A stretch of 64,000 nt of DNA, from NCBI GenBank assembly GCA_947494995.1, contig CANLWY010000003.1:186001-250000 (forward strand). Direction: 5' to 3'. Of the stretch, positions 33,948-43,722 are shown piece by piece (the stretch's first letter is position 1; the number at the start of each line of letters is the position of its first letter). This stretch comes from an uncultured Campylobacterales bacterium (GTDB taxonomy: Bacteria; Campylobacterota; Campylobacteria; Campylobacterales; Arcobacteraceae). Made by a program: the position numbers and the translations under genes. The notes beneath the pieces were generated by a model. That model saw only the letters and a list, made by a program, of their open reading frames with translations, made no database searches and was not told where the DNA came from.

Positions 33948-35678
33948 ATGGCAAATAAAAGAGTAATCGTAGACCCAATTACTAGAATTGAAGGACACTT
34001 AAGAATTGAGGTTGAGGTTGATGAAAACAACGTAATTCAAAATGCCTTCTCTTCATCTACACTTTGGAGAGGATTAGAGACTATTGTTAAAAATAGAGAT
34101 CCTAGAGATGCAGGTTTTTTAATGCAAAGAATTTGTGGTGTTTGTACTTATTCACACTATAGAGCAGGAATTGAAGCTGTTGAAGATGCTCTTGGTATTG
34201 TTCCTCCTTTAAATGCAAAGTTAACAAGAGGATTAATGAATCAAGCTTTATTTATGCATGATCATCCTGTTCACTTTTATCATTTACATGGATTAGATTG
34301 GTGTGATATTACTGCTGCATTAAAAGCAGATCCAGCACTAGCAGCAAAAGAAGCTTTCAAGTATGCTAAGTATCCAGTAGCTGCAGGTGAAGCAGATTTA
34401 CTTAAAGTTAAAGATAAGTTAAAAGCTTTTGTTGATAAGGGACAATTAGGACCTTTTGCAAATGCTTATTGGGGACATTCTACATTTAGACTAACTCCTG
34501 AGCAGAATCTTATTGTTGCTTCTCACTACTTAAAAGCATTAGAAGTACAAAGAACAGCTGCACAACTTATGGCAATGTTTGGTGGTAAACAACCACACCC
34601 TCAAAGTTTAACTGTTGGTGGTGTAACTTGTGTTATGGATCTTTTAGATCCTTCAAGAATGGGTGAGTATTTAGTTAAGTATAAAGAAGTTGCAGATTTC
34701 ATTGAAAATGCATATATTGCAGATATTAAAATGGCTGGTGGAGCATATATTCATGAACCAAGCGTTACTGCACAAGCTGGAACAATGAACTTTATGGCAC
34801 ATCAAGATATGCCATTAAATAGAACTGAGTACCTTTTTGATTCAGGGATTATTTTAAATGGTGACCTTACAAAAGTTCATGAAATTAATGAAGACTTAAT
34901 TACTGAAGAAGCAACTCACTCTTGGTATAAAGATGATGAGCCTTTACATCCATATGATGGTAAAACAAATCCTAACTATACAGGAATGACTGATATGATG
35001 ACTGTTGGTCCTGATGGAAATGATATTAAATCAAAAGTTATTGATACAAAAGGTAAATACTCTTGGATTAAGTCACCAAGATATGATGGTAAAGCAATGG
35101 AGGTTGGACCTCTTGCAGCTGTATTAGTATCATATGCTAAAGGTAACAAGAGAATTGTTAAGATTGTTGATGAGTTCTTAGCTGAAACTGGTTTACCTGT
35201 AGGGGCATTATTTACAACTTTAGGAAGAACTGCTGCAAGAGCACTTCAAACTAAAGCTATTATAGATAATGGACTAGAAGCATTTAATACATTAATTGAG
35301 AATTTAAAAGTAGATCAAGATACTTGTGCTCCTTATAAAATTGATAAAAATAAAGAGTATAAAGGAAGATTTATTGGTGATGTTCCAAGAGGTATGTTAT
35401 CTCACTGGGTTAGAATTAAAAATGGTGTTATTGAGAATTATCAAGCTGTAGTTCCTTCAACATGGAATGCTGGTCCAGAAGATGCAAAAGGATTAAAAGG
35501 TCCATATGAATCAAATTTAGTTGGTATGAAAGTTCAAGATATTTCTCAACCACTTGAAATTATTAGAGTTATTCACTCATTTGACCCTTGTATTGCTTGT
35601 GCAGTTCATGTTATGGATACTAAAGGGAATGATTTAGGTACGTATAAAGTAGATCCTATTTATGGAAGCAGCTGTTAG
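33948..35678 (+). CDS. hydB: Membrane-bound [NiFe]-hydrogenase large subunit 2
   Basis: A 576-residue catalytic subunit paralogous to HydB1. Nickel ligands: RICGVCTYSH (Cys63, Cys66) and DPCIACAVH (Cys548, Cys551, His554), with a 22-residue C-terminal maturation peptide ending SSC. The ligand-carrying regions are nearly the same as in HydB1, while the middle (residues about 330-470) differs and carries an insertion (TDMMTVGPDGND). It starts two bases after hydA2 and forms a periplasmic H2-oxidising pair with it. Confidence 0.94.
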   Translation: MANKRVIVDPITRIEGHLRIEVEVDENNVIQNAFSSSTLWRGLETIVKNRDPRDAGFLMQRICGVCTYSHYRAGIEAVEDALGIVPPLNAKLTRGLMNQALFMHDHPVHFYHLHGLDWCDITAALKADPALAAKEAFKYAKYPVAAGEADLLKVKDKLKAFVDKGQLGPFANAYWGHSTFRLTPEQNLIVASHYLKALEVQRTAAQLMAMFGGKQPHPQSLTVGGVTCVMDLLDPSRMGEYLVKYKEVADFIENAYIADIKMAGGAYIHEPSVTAQAGTMNFMAHQDMPLNRTEYLFDSGIILNGDLTKVHEINEDLITEEATHSWYKDDEPLHPYDGKTNPNYTGMTDMMTVGPDGNDIKSKVIDTKGKYSWIKSPRYDGKAMEVGPLAAVLVSYAKGNKRIVKIVDEFLAETGLPVGALFTTLGRTAARALQTKAIIDNGLEAFNTLIENLKVDQDTCAPYKIDKNKEYKGRFIGDVPRGMLSHWVRIKNGVIENYQAVVPSTWNAGPEDAKGLKGPYESNLVGMKVQDISQPLEIIRVIHSFDPCIACAVHVMDTKGNDLGTYKVDPIYGSSC

Positions 35679-35687
35679 GAGCATATT

Positions 35688-36368
35688 ATGATTAAAAAAC
35701 ATTATGAGTTTTCTGTTTGGCTTAGAATTACTCACTGGGTAAGAGCTTTAGCAATTGTTATATTAACCGCAACAGGGTTTTATATTGCATTTCCATTTAT
35801 AGCTCCTGCTCATAGTGGTGGTGAGCCAGTTAATTTTCTAAACGCATTGTTTAGATCATGGCACATTATTTTTGGATTTTTACTAATTGCTGTAACAATA
35901 GGAAAAGCTTATTTGTTTATCTTTGATAAACAAAGTAAATTAGAAAGAAACTCTTTTTGGGATTTTATTAATCCAAAAATATGGATTCAACAAATAGGGT
36001 ATTATCTATTAATTAGTAAACACCCTCATGGAAAAGGTGTATATAATCCACTGCAATTTGTTGCATACTTAGGTGTATATATTTCTATTTTTATGATTTC
36101 ATTAACTGGATTAATCCTTTATATTCATGTATATCATGAAGGATTGGGTGGTCTTTTATTTGATATTTTAAGACCAATTGAAGTTATGTTAGGTGGACTT
36201 GCTTGGGTTAGAGAATTACACCATATTTTTATGTGGGTATTCATTATTTTCTTACCAGTTCATATCTATCTTGCAGTATTCAACTCTGTATATGGAAAAA
36301 GTGGAGCAATGGATTCTATTATTTCTGGATATAGATGGATTAAAAAAAGTAAAAAGAATAAAGATTAA
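35688..36368 (+). CDS. hydC: Hydrogenase cytochrome b subunit 2
   Basis: A 226-residue di-haem cytochrome b with four main membrane helices. Candidate haem ligands: ITHWVRAL (helix 1), WHIIFGFLLI (helix 2), YIHVYHEG after helix 3, and LHHIFMW with PVHIYLAV in helix 4. It is the menaquinone-reactive anchor of hydrogenase 2 and is clearly diverged from HydC1. AGGAG is seen just before ATG 35688. Its stop overlaps the hydD2 start (TAATG), so unlike set 1 no terminator separates structural from maturation genes. Confidence 0.9.
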   Translation: MIKKHYEFSVWLRITHWVRALAIVILTATGFYIAFPFIAPAHSGGEPVNFLNALFRSWHIIFGFLLIAVTIGKAYLFIFDKQSKLERNSFWDFINPKIWIQQIGYYLLISKHPHGKGVYNPLQFVAYLGVYISIFMISLTGLILYIHVYHEGLGGLLFDILRPIEVMLGGLAWVRELHHIFMWVFIIFLPVHIYLAVFNSVYGKSGAMDSIISGYRWIKKSKKNKD

Positions 36369-36931
36369 TGAATATTTTAATATTAGGAATAGGAAATATC
36401 CTATTCCAAGATGAAGGAATTGGAGCTCATTTTATTCATTATATGGATGAAAAATATGAGTTTAATTCAAAAGAACATACTATTAGTATTGTAGATGGTG
36501 GAACTTTAGCCCAAAGGCTAATTCCACTTATCGTTAAATATGATAAAGTTTTTGTTATAGATTGTATAGATGCTCTTAACTCTAAACCTGGTGATGTTTA
36601 TTTCTTTGATTACTTAAATGCACCAGCTGAAGTTGACTGGCAAGGAAGCGCCCATGAGGTTGAAATGCTTCAAACTCTTAATATGATTAAGATGAATGGA
36701 GATCTACCAAGTACAGATGTTTTAGGAATTATTCCTAAAAGAGTAGCTGATGATACTACTTTTGAATTAAGTAGTGAAATAATAAAGGCTATACCTACAA
36801 TGGAACATACATTATTAAATGCAATTAAAGATTTAGGTGTAGAAGTAGAAATAAAAAATGCAGAAATGACCATTGAAAAGATGGCACAAATATCATTTAA
36901 AAGGGATATTATAAATGGTCCTAGAGTATAA
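36368..36931 (+). CDS. hydD: Hydrogenase maturation endopeptidase 2
   Basis: A 187-residue HybD/HyaD-family protease with Glu16 in GNILFQDEGIG, an Asp in FVIDCIDAL and a His in SAHEVEM, the three nickel-sensing ligands of the family. HydB2 is its presumed substrate. Translation is coupled both to hydC2 (one-base overlap) and to hydE2 (17-base overlap). Confidence 0.91.
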   Translation: MNILILGIGNILFQDEGIGAHFIHYMDEKYEFNSKEHTISIVDGGTLAQRLIPLIVKYDKVFVIDCIDALNSKPGDVYFFDYLNAPAEVDWQGSAHEVEMLQTLNMIKMNGDLPSTDVLGIIPKRVADDTTFELSSEIIKAIPTMEHTLLNAIKDLGVEVEIKNAEMTIEKMAQISFKRDIINGPRV

Positions 36932-38528
36932 ATTTGACTATAGTTCAAGTAATAGTAAGTTTGAAACTATTATAGATAATATTTTAAAAGAAAAAAATAT
37001 TGTTTATAAAATAAATAGAGAAGAGAATTATATCTTCTTATATATTGAAGATGAAGACGATAGACTTATAAAAGTATCAAATGAGTTATCTCAAGAGATT
37101 CCTATGTCTATCTTTTTGAAAGATTTCACAGTAGAAGTTGTACCACAGATTCCTGAAATAGACTATCAGTTTGCTCCTAATAGTTTAAAGAAATCATATT
37201 GTACAAAATGTTTAACCCTTATAGAAGAGGAAGGATCGAGTCACCTTTATGATCCTTTTTTAAATTGTAGTATATGTGGTACAACTTGTAGTGTCAACAA
37301 TCTTGAAGTTTTTGATGGAAAAGAACTTTTAGAATACAAAAACTATGAAGAACTTTTTAAAGTTCTAGCTTCAAAAATTGCGCAAAATAAAAAAATTAGA
37401 ATAAATGATTATGTTTTTTCAAAGCTTGATAAAATAAAAAAAGAGAATGAAAAAATACTTTGTACAAATTTAGAAAAACTTTCAACTTTAGTTGTTGGTT
37501 CAAAACAGAAGTCAGCTTTTTTATTAAGTCTAGAAAAACCATCATTAGATTTTAATGTAAATACAATATATCAATCACAAAATAACTGTAGTGTTAATAA
37601 AATAAATGTTAGTTCAGCATGGAACAGTTTTTTATATCTTTTATCAAAAGAGTTACAAAAGCTTGAAATAGATTTTCTAGTTTATGAAAAGTCTGATAGT
37701 TTTGATCTTGAATTAGATTTCGAAGAAGAAACACAAAGTGTAAAAATATCTTTGACTGAAAATAAGATTTTCTTATTAGAAAATGGGGATTACGATAAGA
37801 GACTTGATGATGTATATAATAAGTTTGATGAAAAGTCTAAATCACAATTTTTAGTTTTAGTAGATGAAAATGAATTATATGAAGAATCAATTTTAAATAT
37901 TTTTATTTCATCAAAATATGATGATACAATTACTTTATACTCTCCAAAACTAGATGGAATGTTAGATGTTTTAACATTTAAACTTCCAGAAAGTGTAAAT
38001 ACAATTTTCGATGAAATTATGCAATCAGATAGTGGAAAAAGACTTATAGAAAACTATAAAGAGAAGTTCCCTGAAGATTTTGAAAAAGCAATTAACTTTG
38101 ATATGTCAACATTAAAAGCAAACTCTATTGATTCTTTATGGAAAATTGCTTCAGCAGTTTTAGGAATAGATAATATTTTTGAAAAAGCAAGTGGTGCATT
38201 ACTTCAAAAAGGTCCTAGAATAGATTATAAACTAGAAGAGAATGAAAAAATCTTCAATAAAGAGTTTCTTCTTACAAAATTTATTAGAAGTGGAATTAGT
38301 TTTAAATTAGCTGGTGTTGATGAAAAAACTTTATCTTTAGGTTATGTAGAGAGTCTTATATATTTCCTGAGTGATTTATGTGATGAAGTTAATGAATCTT
38401 TTTCATTAGATGGAATTTCATTTAGTGGTGATTTAATTGCAGATGAATTTTTTAATAAACAAGTGACAAAAACTTTTAATAAAAATTTAAAACAATACTA
38501 TAATAAAGATTTTCCTATTCAAAAATAA
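36915..38528 (+). CDS. hydE: HydE hydrogenase accessory protein 2 (HypF-related, with zinc finger)
   Basis: A 537-residue HydE paralogue. Residues about 90-125 hold a CxxC...CxxC pair (YCTKC and NCSICGTTC) resembling one HypF zinc finger, which HydE1 lacks. The C-terminus again looks like a degenerate HypF Kae1-like domain (GPRIDYKL, then ISFSGDLIADEFFNKQV). The middle part (about 160-360) is poorly conserved with HydE1. It overlaps hydD2 by 17 bases, so is made in step with it. A chaperone- or HypF-assisting role in hydrogenase assembly is inferred. Confidence 0.82.
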   Translation: MVLEYKFDYSSSNSKFETIIDNILKEKNIVYKINREENYIFLYIEDEDDRLIKVSNELSQEIPMSIFLKDFTVEVVPQIPEIDYQFAPNSLKKSYCTKCLTLIEEEGSSHLYDPFLNCSICGTTCSVNNLEVFDGKELLEYKNYEELFKVLASKIAQNKKIRINDYVFSKLDKIKKENEKILCTNLEKLSTLVVGSKQKSAFLLSLEKPSLDFNVNTIYQSQNNCSVNKINVSSAWNSFLYLLSKELQKLEIDFLVYEKSDSFDLELDFEEETQSVKISLTENKIFLLENGDYDKRLDDVYNKFDEKSKSQFLVLVDENELYEESILNIFISSKYDDTITLYSPKLDGMLDVLTFKLPESVNTIFDEIMQSDSGKRLIENYKEKFPEDFEKAINFDMSTLKANSIDSLWKIASAVLGIDNIFEKASGALLQKGPRIDYKLEENEKIFNKEFLLTKFIRSGISFKLAGVDEKTLSLGYVESLIYFLSDLCDEVNESFSLDGISFSGDLIADEFFNKQVTKTFNKNLKQYYNKDFPIQK

Positions 38529-38598
38529 TATTTTTAATTTTAAGTAATTAAGATATGTTTCTATATACTTTTGAAATGATTGATGAAAAGGACTTTTT

Positions 38599-40491
38599 TT
38601 GTATCAAAAAGTATATTTACTAAGAAATAAAAAGCTTGAAAATAAAGAAGAAATATCAAGTTACTTAAAAGAGAAATATAGTATAGATTTTATTGAAGCT
38701 AATTACTTAGAAAGCTTCAATGATTTAGATGCTCTTTATTTACTCTATTTAAATGACAGTGAAATAAGAACTTTTTTCAAAAAACATTTAAATTCAAATA
38801 TAAAAATTGGGATTCTTCCTAATAAAGATTGTTCTTCTGCTATATCTAATTATTCTATATCTAAAAATTTAAATGAAGCAATAGATGATGCTTTTGATAA
38901 AGAGTTATTCTCTTGTATTGATGTTTTACTTTGCAATGAAACGGTAGCTTTTAATAAAGTAGAGATAGGTGACATGCATGGCATTGATTGTTGTGTAGAA
39001 AAGAGCTATATAAATAGTTTAAAAAATTTTGTAAAAAATTTAAAAAACATAAGTTTCAAGCCTTATACCTTAACTACTTCAAAAGATCACAGTTTAAAAA
39101 CAGTAGCTTCAGGAATTGTTATAGTTGAACATTCTGTAAAAAATGATAAATCTGCTTTAAAAGATGATTTATCTTTACATGATGGTAAGTTAAATGCATT
39201 TATTCTTTCTCCAAGTTCCCTAATATCTTATATTTGGTATCTGTTGATAATCTTTTTTTATCATAGAATAACACTTTTTTCTTTGCCTAATAGTTTAGGT
39301 TTTATAAAAAGTTCATCTTTAAATATAAAATCTGAAGAGCCTTTTGATTGTATAGTTGATTCTATTCATATTGAAAAAACGAATGATTTAGATATTGAAG
39401 TTTTAAAAGATAGTATATGTTTGCATTTAGGTAGAGGTTTAAAACAAAAACTACAAAATGATACAAATAAAAATGAAGGAAAAGATAGTATAAAAATTAA
39501 CTCTTTACCAAAAGGAGAATTGAATGATCTACTTTTAACAGAAAAGTTACCTTTATTTAAAAAAGCTAGTGAAGAAGACTTTAAAGAACTATTTTTGAGT
39601 TTGAAAAATAGTGCAAAGTTTTCATCGATATTTTTGACTTTAATGATTTTAAGTACACTTGTTGCTACAACAGGACTTTTTGCAAATTCAAGTCCTGTAA
39701 TTATTGGAGCAATGATATTAGCTCCTTTAATGTCTCCTATTATCTCCCTTTCTATGGGATTAATTAGAGCAAATGACTTTTTGATAATACAAAGTATTAA
39801 GACATTAGCAATTGGTGTTTTGATGGCTTTATTTGTATCTGCTATATTTACTAATTTGATACCTTTACATGATATAACAAATGAAATGCAAAGTAGACTT
39901 CATCCAAATCTACTTGATCTTTTTGTAGCTATATTTTCTGGTATTGCTGGTGCATATGCTAGTTCAAAAGAAGAGATTGCTAAATCACTTGCTGGAGTTG
40001 CTATTGCTGTTGCATTAGTTCCTCCTTTAAGTGTTACAGGTATTGGGATTGGATTTGGTGATTTTGAGATGATTTATGGATCATTTTTACTTTTTATTAC
40101 TAACTTAGTTGGAATAACTCTTAGTGCAGCTATTACTTTTATTGTATTAGGTTACTCTCCTATTAAAAAAGCTAAAAAGGGACTTTTTTATACGGCTATT
40201 ATGCTTATATTAATCACTATACCTTTACTTTCATCTTTTGATAAACTAGTTACTAAAAAAGAATATTTGAATAAATTAGATAAAATAACATATGTAAAAC
40301 TTGAAGACAAGATAGTATATTTAAATATAATTGATTTAAAAAATGAAGATAATATTTTGAAAATAGATTTACAAGTAATAAGTGATAAAAAAGTAAGTCA
40401 AATTGAGTATAAAAAGATTAAAAAGATTATTGATAGTAAACTTGATAAAAAGACAGAATTAAGTATCACTCAAAAAACTGTAATTAAGTAG
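38599..40491 (+). CDS. Lipid-kinase-like / DUF389 (TIGR00341) membrane protein
   Basis: A 630-residue protein in two parts. Residues about 1-300 look like a diacylglycerol-kinase-type fold (KVYLLRNKKL, HDGKLNAFILSP, then EEPFDCIVDS in the C-terminal beta sandwich), but without the GGDGT nucleotide loop. Residues about 330-560 form the DUF389 membrane domain with conserved NSSPVIIGAMILAPLMSPI and VPPLSVTGIGIGFG. A polar C-terminal tail follows. The TTG start at 38599 is supported by AAGGA at 38588-38592. It sits between hydE2 and hypF, five bases before hypF, so is probably co-transcribed with maturation genes. Function unknown. Confidence 0.78.
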   Translation: MYQKVYLLRNKKLENKEEISSYLKEKYSIDFIEANYLESFNDLDALYLLYLNDSEIRTFFKKHLNSNIKIGILPNKDCSSAISNYSISKNLNEAIDDAFDKELFSCIDVLLCNETVAFNKVEIGDMHGIDCCVEKSYINSLKNFVKNLKNISFKPYTLTTSKDHSLKTVASGIVIVEHSVKNDKSALKDDLSLHDGKLNAFILSPSSLISYIWYLLIIFFYHRITLFSLPNSLGFIKSSSLNIKSEEPFDCIVDSIHIEKTNDLDIEVLKDSICLHLGRGLKQKLQNDTNKNEGKDSIKINSLPKGELNDLLLTEKLPLFKKASEEDFKELFLSLKNSAKFSSIFLTLMILSTLVATTGLFANSSPVIIGAMILAPLMSPIISLSMGLIRANDFLIIQSIKTLAIGVLMALFVSAIFTNLIPLHDITNEMQSRLHPNLLDLFVAIFSGIAGAYASSKEEIAKSLAGVAIAVALVPPLSVTGIGIGFGDFEMIYGSFLLFITNLVGITLSAAITFIVLGYSPIKKAKKGLFYTAIMLILITIPLLSSFDKLVTKKEYLNKLDKITYVKLEDKIVYLNIIDLKNEDNILKIDLQVISDKKVSQIEYKKIKKIIDSKLDKKTELSITQKTVIK

Positions 40492-40496
40492 AGAAT

Positions 40497-42713
40497 ATGA
40501 ATAGCTGTAAAATAGAAGTAAAAGGTATAGTTCAAGGTGTAGGATTTAGACCATATGTATATAATCTTGCATTGTCAAATGATCTTAATGGATGGGTAAA
40601 TAATGATGACAGAGGTGTTAATATAGTTTTAGAAGGGAAGATTTCCTCTATTGAAACTTTTATTAATACATTAAGAAACTCTCCTCCTCCTCTTGCAAAG
40701 ATTGATTCAATAGATATAGAGGAAAAAGAAGAGGAAGGGTTTCTATCTTTTGAAATAATCGAGAGCCAAAACACTTCAAATAAATCAACTATTATTAGTC
40801 CTGATATGGCTATATGTAAAGATTGTATTGATGATATTAATGATGAAGAGAATTTTAGATTTGAGTATGCTTTAACAAACTGCACAAACTGTGGACCTAG
40901 ATATTCAATTATTGAAACAGTTCCTTATGATAGATGTAATACTTCTATGAAAAATTTTATTATGTGTGAAAAATGTGAAAGTGAGTATAAAAACCCTCTT
41001 GATAGAAGATATCATGCTCAACCTGTTTCATGCGAAGTATGTGGTCCAAAAATTGCTTTATATGATATTAACAATAAAGAATTAAGCACTGATATTAAAG
41101 CAATAAAAGAGTTAGCTAATAAAATTAAAATGGGTGAAATAGTTGTCCTTAAAGGTTTAGGTGGATTTCATTTAGTTTGTGATGCTACAAATGATGAAGC
41201 TATTAAAAAATTAAGACAGAGAAAAAATAGACCTACAAAACCTTTTGCTGTAATGTTTAAAGATTTAGCAGAGGTAAAAAAATTTACTGTTTTAAGTAAA
41301 GAAGAAGAGAAAATAGTAAATTCTAAAGAGAAACCTATAACTCTTATAAAGTCTAAAAAGAGTGGATTAAGTAAGTTTGTAGCTCCAAATATTGATCGCT
41401 TAGGGTGTTTTATTGCTTATACTCCTTTACATATGATTTTATTTAAGTATCTTGACAATCCAATAGTTGCAACAAGTGCAAATCTCTCAGATGAACCAAT
41501 AATAAGATTTAAAGATGAATTAATAGATAAACTTGGAAATGTAGTAGATTATGTATTAGATTTTAATAGAGATATTGTAAATGCTTGTGATGACTCAGTT
41601 GTACAAGTTGTAGATAAAAATATTTCTGTATTAAGAAATGCAAGAGGTTATGCTCCTACATCTTTAAAATTAAATAAAAAGAGTGATAAAAAAATACTTG
41701 CTCTAGGGGCTAATCAAAAATCAACTATAAGTTTGTGTTTTGATGATAATTTGATTTTATCTCCTTATATAGGCGATTTAGGAAGTATAACTTCTGTTGA
41801 GTACTTTACAAGAACAATAGAGACTTTTAAAAGATTTTATGATTTTGTTCCTGATTTAATTGTTTGTGATAAACACCCTTCATATGAGAGCACTAAATGG
41901 GCAAAAATGCAAAATATTGAATTAGTGCAAATACAACATCATTATGCTCATATGCTTTCTTGCATGGCAGAATATAATTTAGATAAAAAAGTATTAGCTT
42001 TTTGTTTTGATGGAACAGGTTATGGCGATGATGGTAATATTTGGGGTGGTGAAGTTTTTGTAGGAGATAAAAACTCTTATGAAAGGGTAAATCATTTTAA
42101 ATATTTTAAACTATTAGGTGGGGAAAAAGCAGTAAAAGAGCCTAAAAGAGTTGCACTATCTCTTCTTTTTGATATATTTTCATTAGAAGAGGTTTTATCT
42201 TTAAATAGTGAAACAGTTAAGGCTTTTACGCAAAATGAAATTAAACTAATGCATACAATGTGGAGTAAAGGATTAAACTCTCCACTTACAAGTTCTGCTG
42301 GACGTATATTTGATGCAATTGCATCACTTTCTGGAATTGCTCATACTCAAAGTTATGAAGGAGAAACAGGACTTCAAATAGAAATGGCTTATGATAAGGA
42401 AATAAAAGATAGTTATTCTTTTGAAATAGTAGATAAAGAGATTGATTTTGCAAATATAATAAGAGAAATAGTTAAAGAAGAAGATTTAACACTTATTTCA
42501 AGTAAGTTTATAAATACTCTTGTAGAGATTATACTTCAGATATCAAAAGAATATAAAGATTTACCAATTATCCTAACTGGTGGAGTATTTCAAAATAAAA
42601 CCTTGCTAGAATTAACGCTTAAAAAACTTGAAAAAAAAGAGGTATATTTTAGTAGAAAAGTACCATTAAATGATTCAGGAATATCTTTAGGTCAAGCTTA
42701 TTTTAATATTTAG
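40497..42713 (+). CDS. hypF: Carbamoyltransferase HypF
   Basis: A 738-residue HypF that uses carbamoyl phosphate and ATP to make the cyanide precursor, transferred to HypE. Domains in order: acylphosphatase (VQGVGFRPYVYNLA), two zinc fingers (CKDC ... CTNCGPRYS; CEKC ... CEVCGPK), YrdC-like (KRLRQRKNRPTKPFAVM region, KGLGGFHLVCDA) and a Kae1-like domain with QHHYAHMLSCMAEY metal histidines, FDGTGYGDDGNIWGGE and TGGVFQNKTL. Everything is intact. It lies with the hyd genes while the other hyp genes are 13 kb away beyond a block of sensor kinases. Confidence 0.95.
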   Translation: MNSCKIEVKGIVQGVGFRPYVYNLALSNDLNGWVNNDDRGVNIVLEGKISSIETFINTLRNSPPPLAKIDSIDIEEKEEEGFLSFEIIESQNTSNKSTIISPDMAICKDCIDDINDEENFRFEYALTNCTNCGPRYSIIETVPYDRCNTSMKNFIMCEKCESEYKNPLDRRYHAQPVSCEVCGPKIALYDINNKELSTDIKAIKELANKIKMGEIVVLKGLGGFHLVCDATNDEAIKKLRQRKNRPTKPFAVMFKDLAEVKKFTVLSKEEEKIVNSKEKPITLIKSKKSGLSKFVAPNIDRLGCFIAYTPLHMILFKYLDNPIVATSANLSDEPIIRFKDELIDKLGNVVDYVLDFNRDIVNACDDSVVQVVDKNISVLRNARGYAPTSLKLNKKSDKKILALGANQKSTISLCFDDNLILSPYIGDLGSITSVEYFTRTIETFKRFYDFVPDLIVCDKHPSYESTKWAKMQNIELVQIQHHYAHMLSCMAEYNLDKKVLAFCFDGTGYGDDGNIWGGEVFVGDKNSYERVNHFKYFKLLGGEKAVKEPKRVALSLLFDIFSLEEVLSLNSETVKAFTQNEIKLMHTMWSKGLNSPLTSSAGRIFDAIASLSGIAHTQSYEGETGLQIEMAYDKEIKDSYSFEIVDKEIDFANIIREIVKEEDLTLISSKFINTLVEIILQISKEYKDLPIILTGGVFQNKTLLELTLKKLEKKEVYFSRKVPLNDSGISLGQAYFNI

Positions 42714-42781
42714 TTTTTATATTTATTATTTAATAAGTTCTAAATAGTATATAATTATATAAAAATGTCTAGGAGTTTATT

Positions 42782-43693
42782 TTGAAAAACTCACTAAATG
42801 ATACACCATGGAGAGATGGAACACTTAAAAAATCAAAAGATATAGTTTCTCTTTTAGAAGAGAGAGTAAAAACTTCAATACCTATTGAAGGTTTTGATTT
42901 GTCTTCAACAAATCTTGAAAATATAAATTTAGTAAACCATGGTTCTTCAACTGGATATAAACTAAATAATAGCGACTTCTATAAAGCAAATTTAAAAAAT
43001 TCACACTGTTTTAAAGTAGATTTCTCAGGCTCATCTTTAATGAAAGTAAATTTTGAAAATGCAAATTTACATTTTGCTAATTTAACAAACTGTAATCTTC
43101 TAGGCTGTAATTTTAAACATGCAAAATTAGAAAATGTAATTTGGGACAAAGAGGTTATTCAAGAAAGAAAAGCTAAAGAAGCAAAATCAAGAGAGGAAAT
43201 GATAGATTATTATCAGCAAGCAGAAGAAATCTATAGAAGTTTAAGACGTACTATGGAAGCTGACGGTTTATTTGAAACAGCAGGTTTGTTTTTTCAAAAA
43301 GAGATGAAAATGAGAAGAAAACAGATGCCAGCATATTCTTTAAAAAGATTACTGTCAAAGATAGTTGAAATATCATGTGGTTATGGAGAAAGACCATTAA
43401 GAATTGTATCAATAAGTATGCTTGTAATTCTGCTTTTTTCTTTTCTTTTCTTCTTTTCAGGAATTAGTTATTTAGGAAATACTATTTCTTTTTCAATAGA
43501 TAATAGTTTGTCTGAAAATATAAATGTTTTTTTTAATTCATTATATTTTAGTATTGTTACATTTACTACTTTGGGGTATGGAGATATAACACCCGTTGGA
43601 ATATCCAAAGTATTTACCTCAATAGAAGCTTTATTAGGAGGTTTTATATTAGCTTTATTTGTTGTTGTTTTTGTTAAAAAAATGACAAGATAG
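42782..43693 (+). CDS. Pentapeptide-repeat potassium channel-like protein
   Basis: A 303-residue membrane protein. Residues about 42-120 contain pentapeptide repeats of A(N/D)LxN type (NLKNSHCFKVDFSGS, NFENANLHFANLTNCNL). Two membrane helices follow (about 211-232 and 277-297) flanking a pore loop with the potassium selectivity filter TTLGYGD (near residue 260). This two-helix channel topology with a cytoplasmic pentapeptide domain is found in proteobacterial putative K+ channels. TTG 42782 is preceded by TAGGAG. Not obviously linked to hydrogenase; it closes the plus-strand cluster. Confidence 0.85.
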   Translation: MKNSLNDTPWRDGTLKKSKDIVSLLEERVKTSIPIEGFDLSSTNLENINLVNHGSSTGYKLNNSDFYKANLKNSHCFKVDFSGSSLMKVNFENANLHFANLTNCNLLGCNFKHAKLENVIWDKEVIQERKAKEAKSREEMIDYYQQAEEIYRSLRRTMEADGLFETAGLFFQKEMKMRRKQMPAYSLKRLLSKIVEISCGYGERPLRIVSISMLVILLFSFLFFFSGISYLGNTISFSIDNSLSENINVFFNSLYFSIVTFTTLGYGDITPVGISKVFTSIEALLGGFILALFVVVFVKKMTR

Positions 43694-43722
43694 TTTAGTT
43701 TTATGAAATAGAAAACTAGTTT

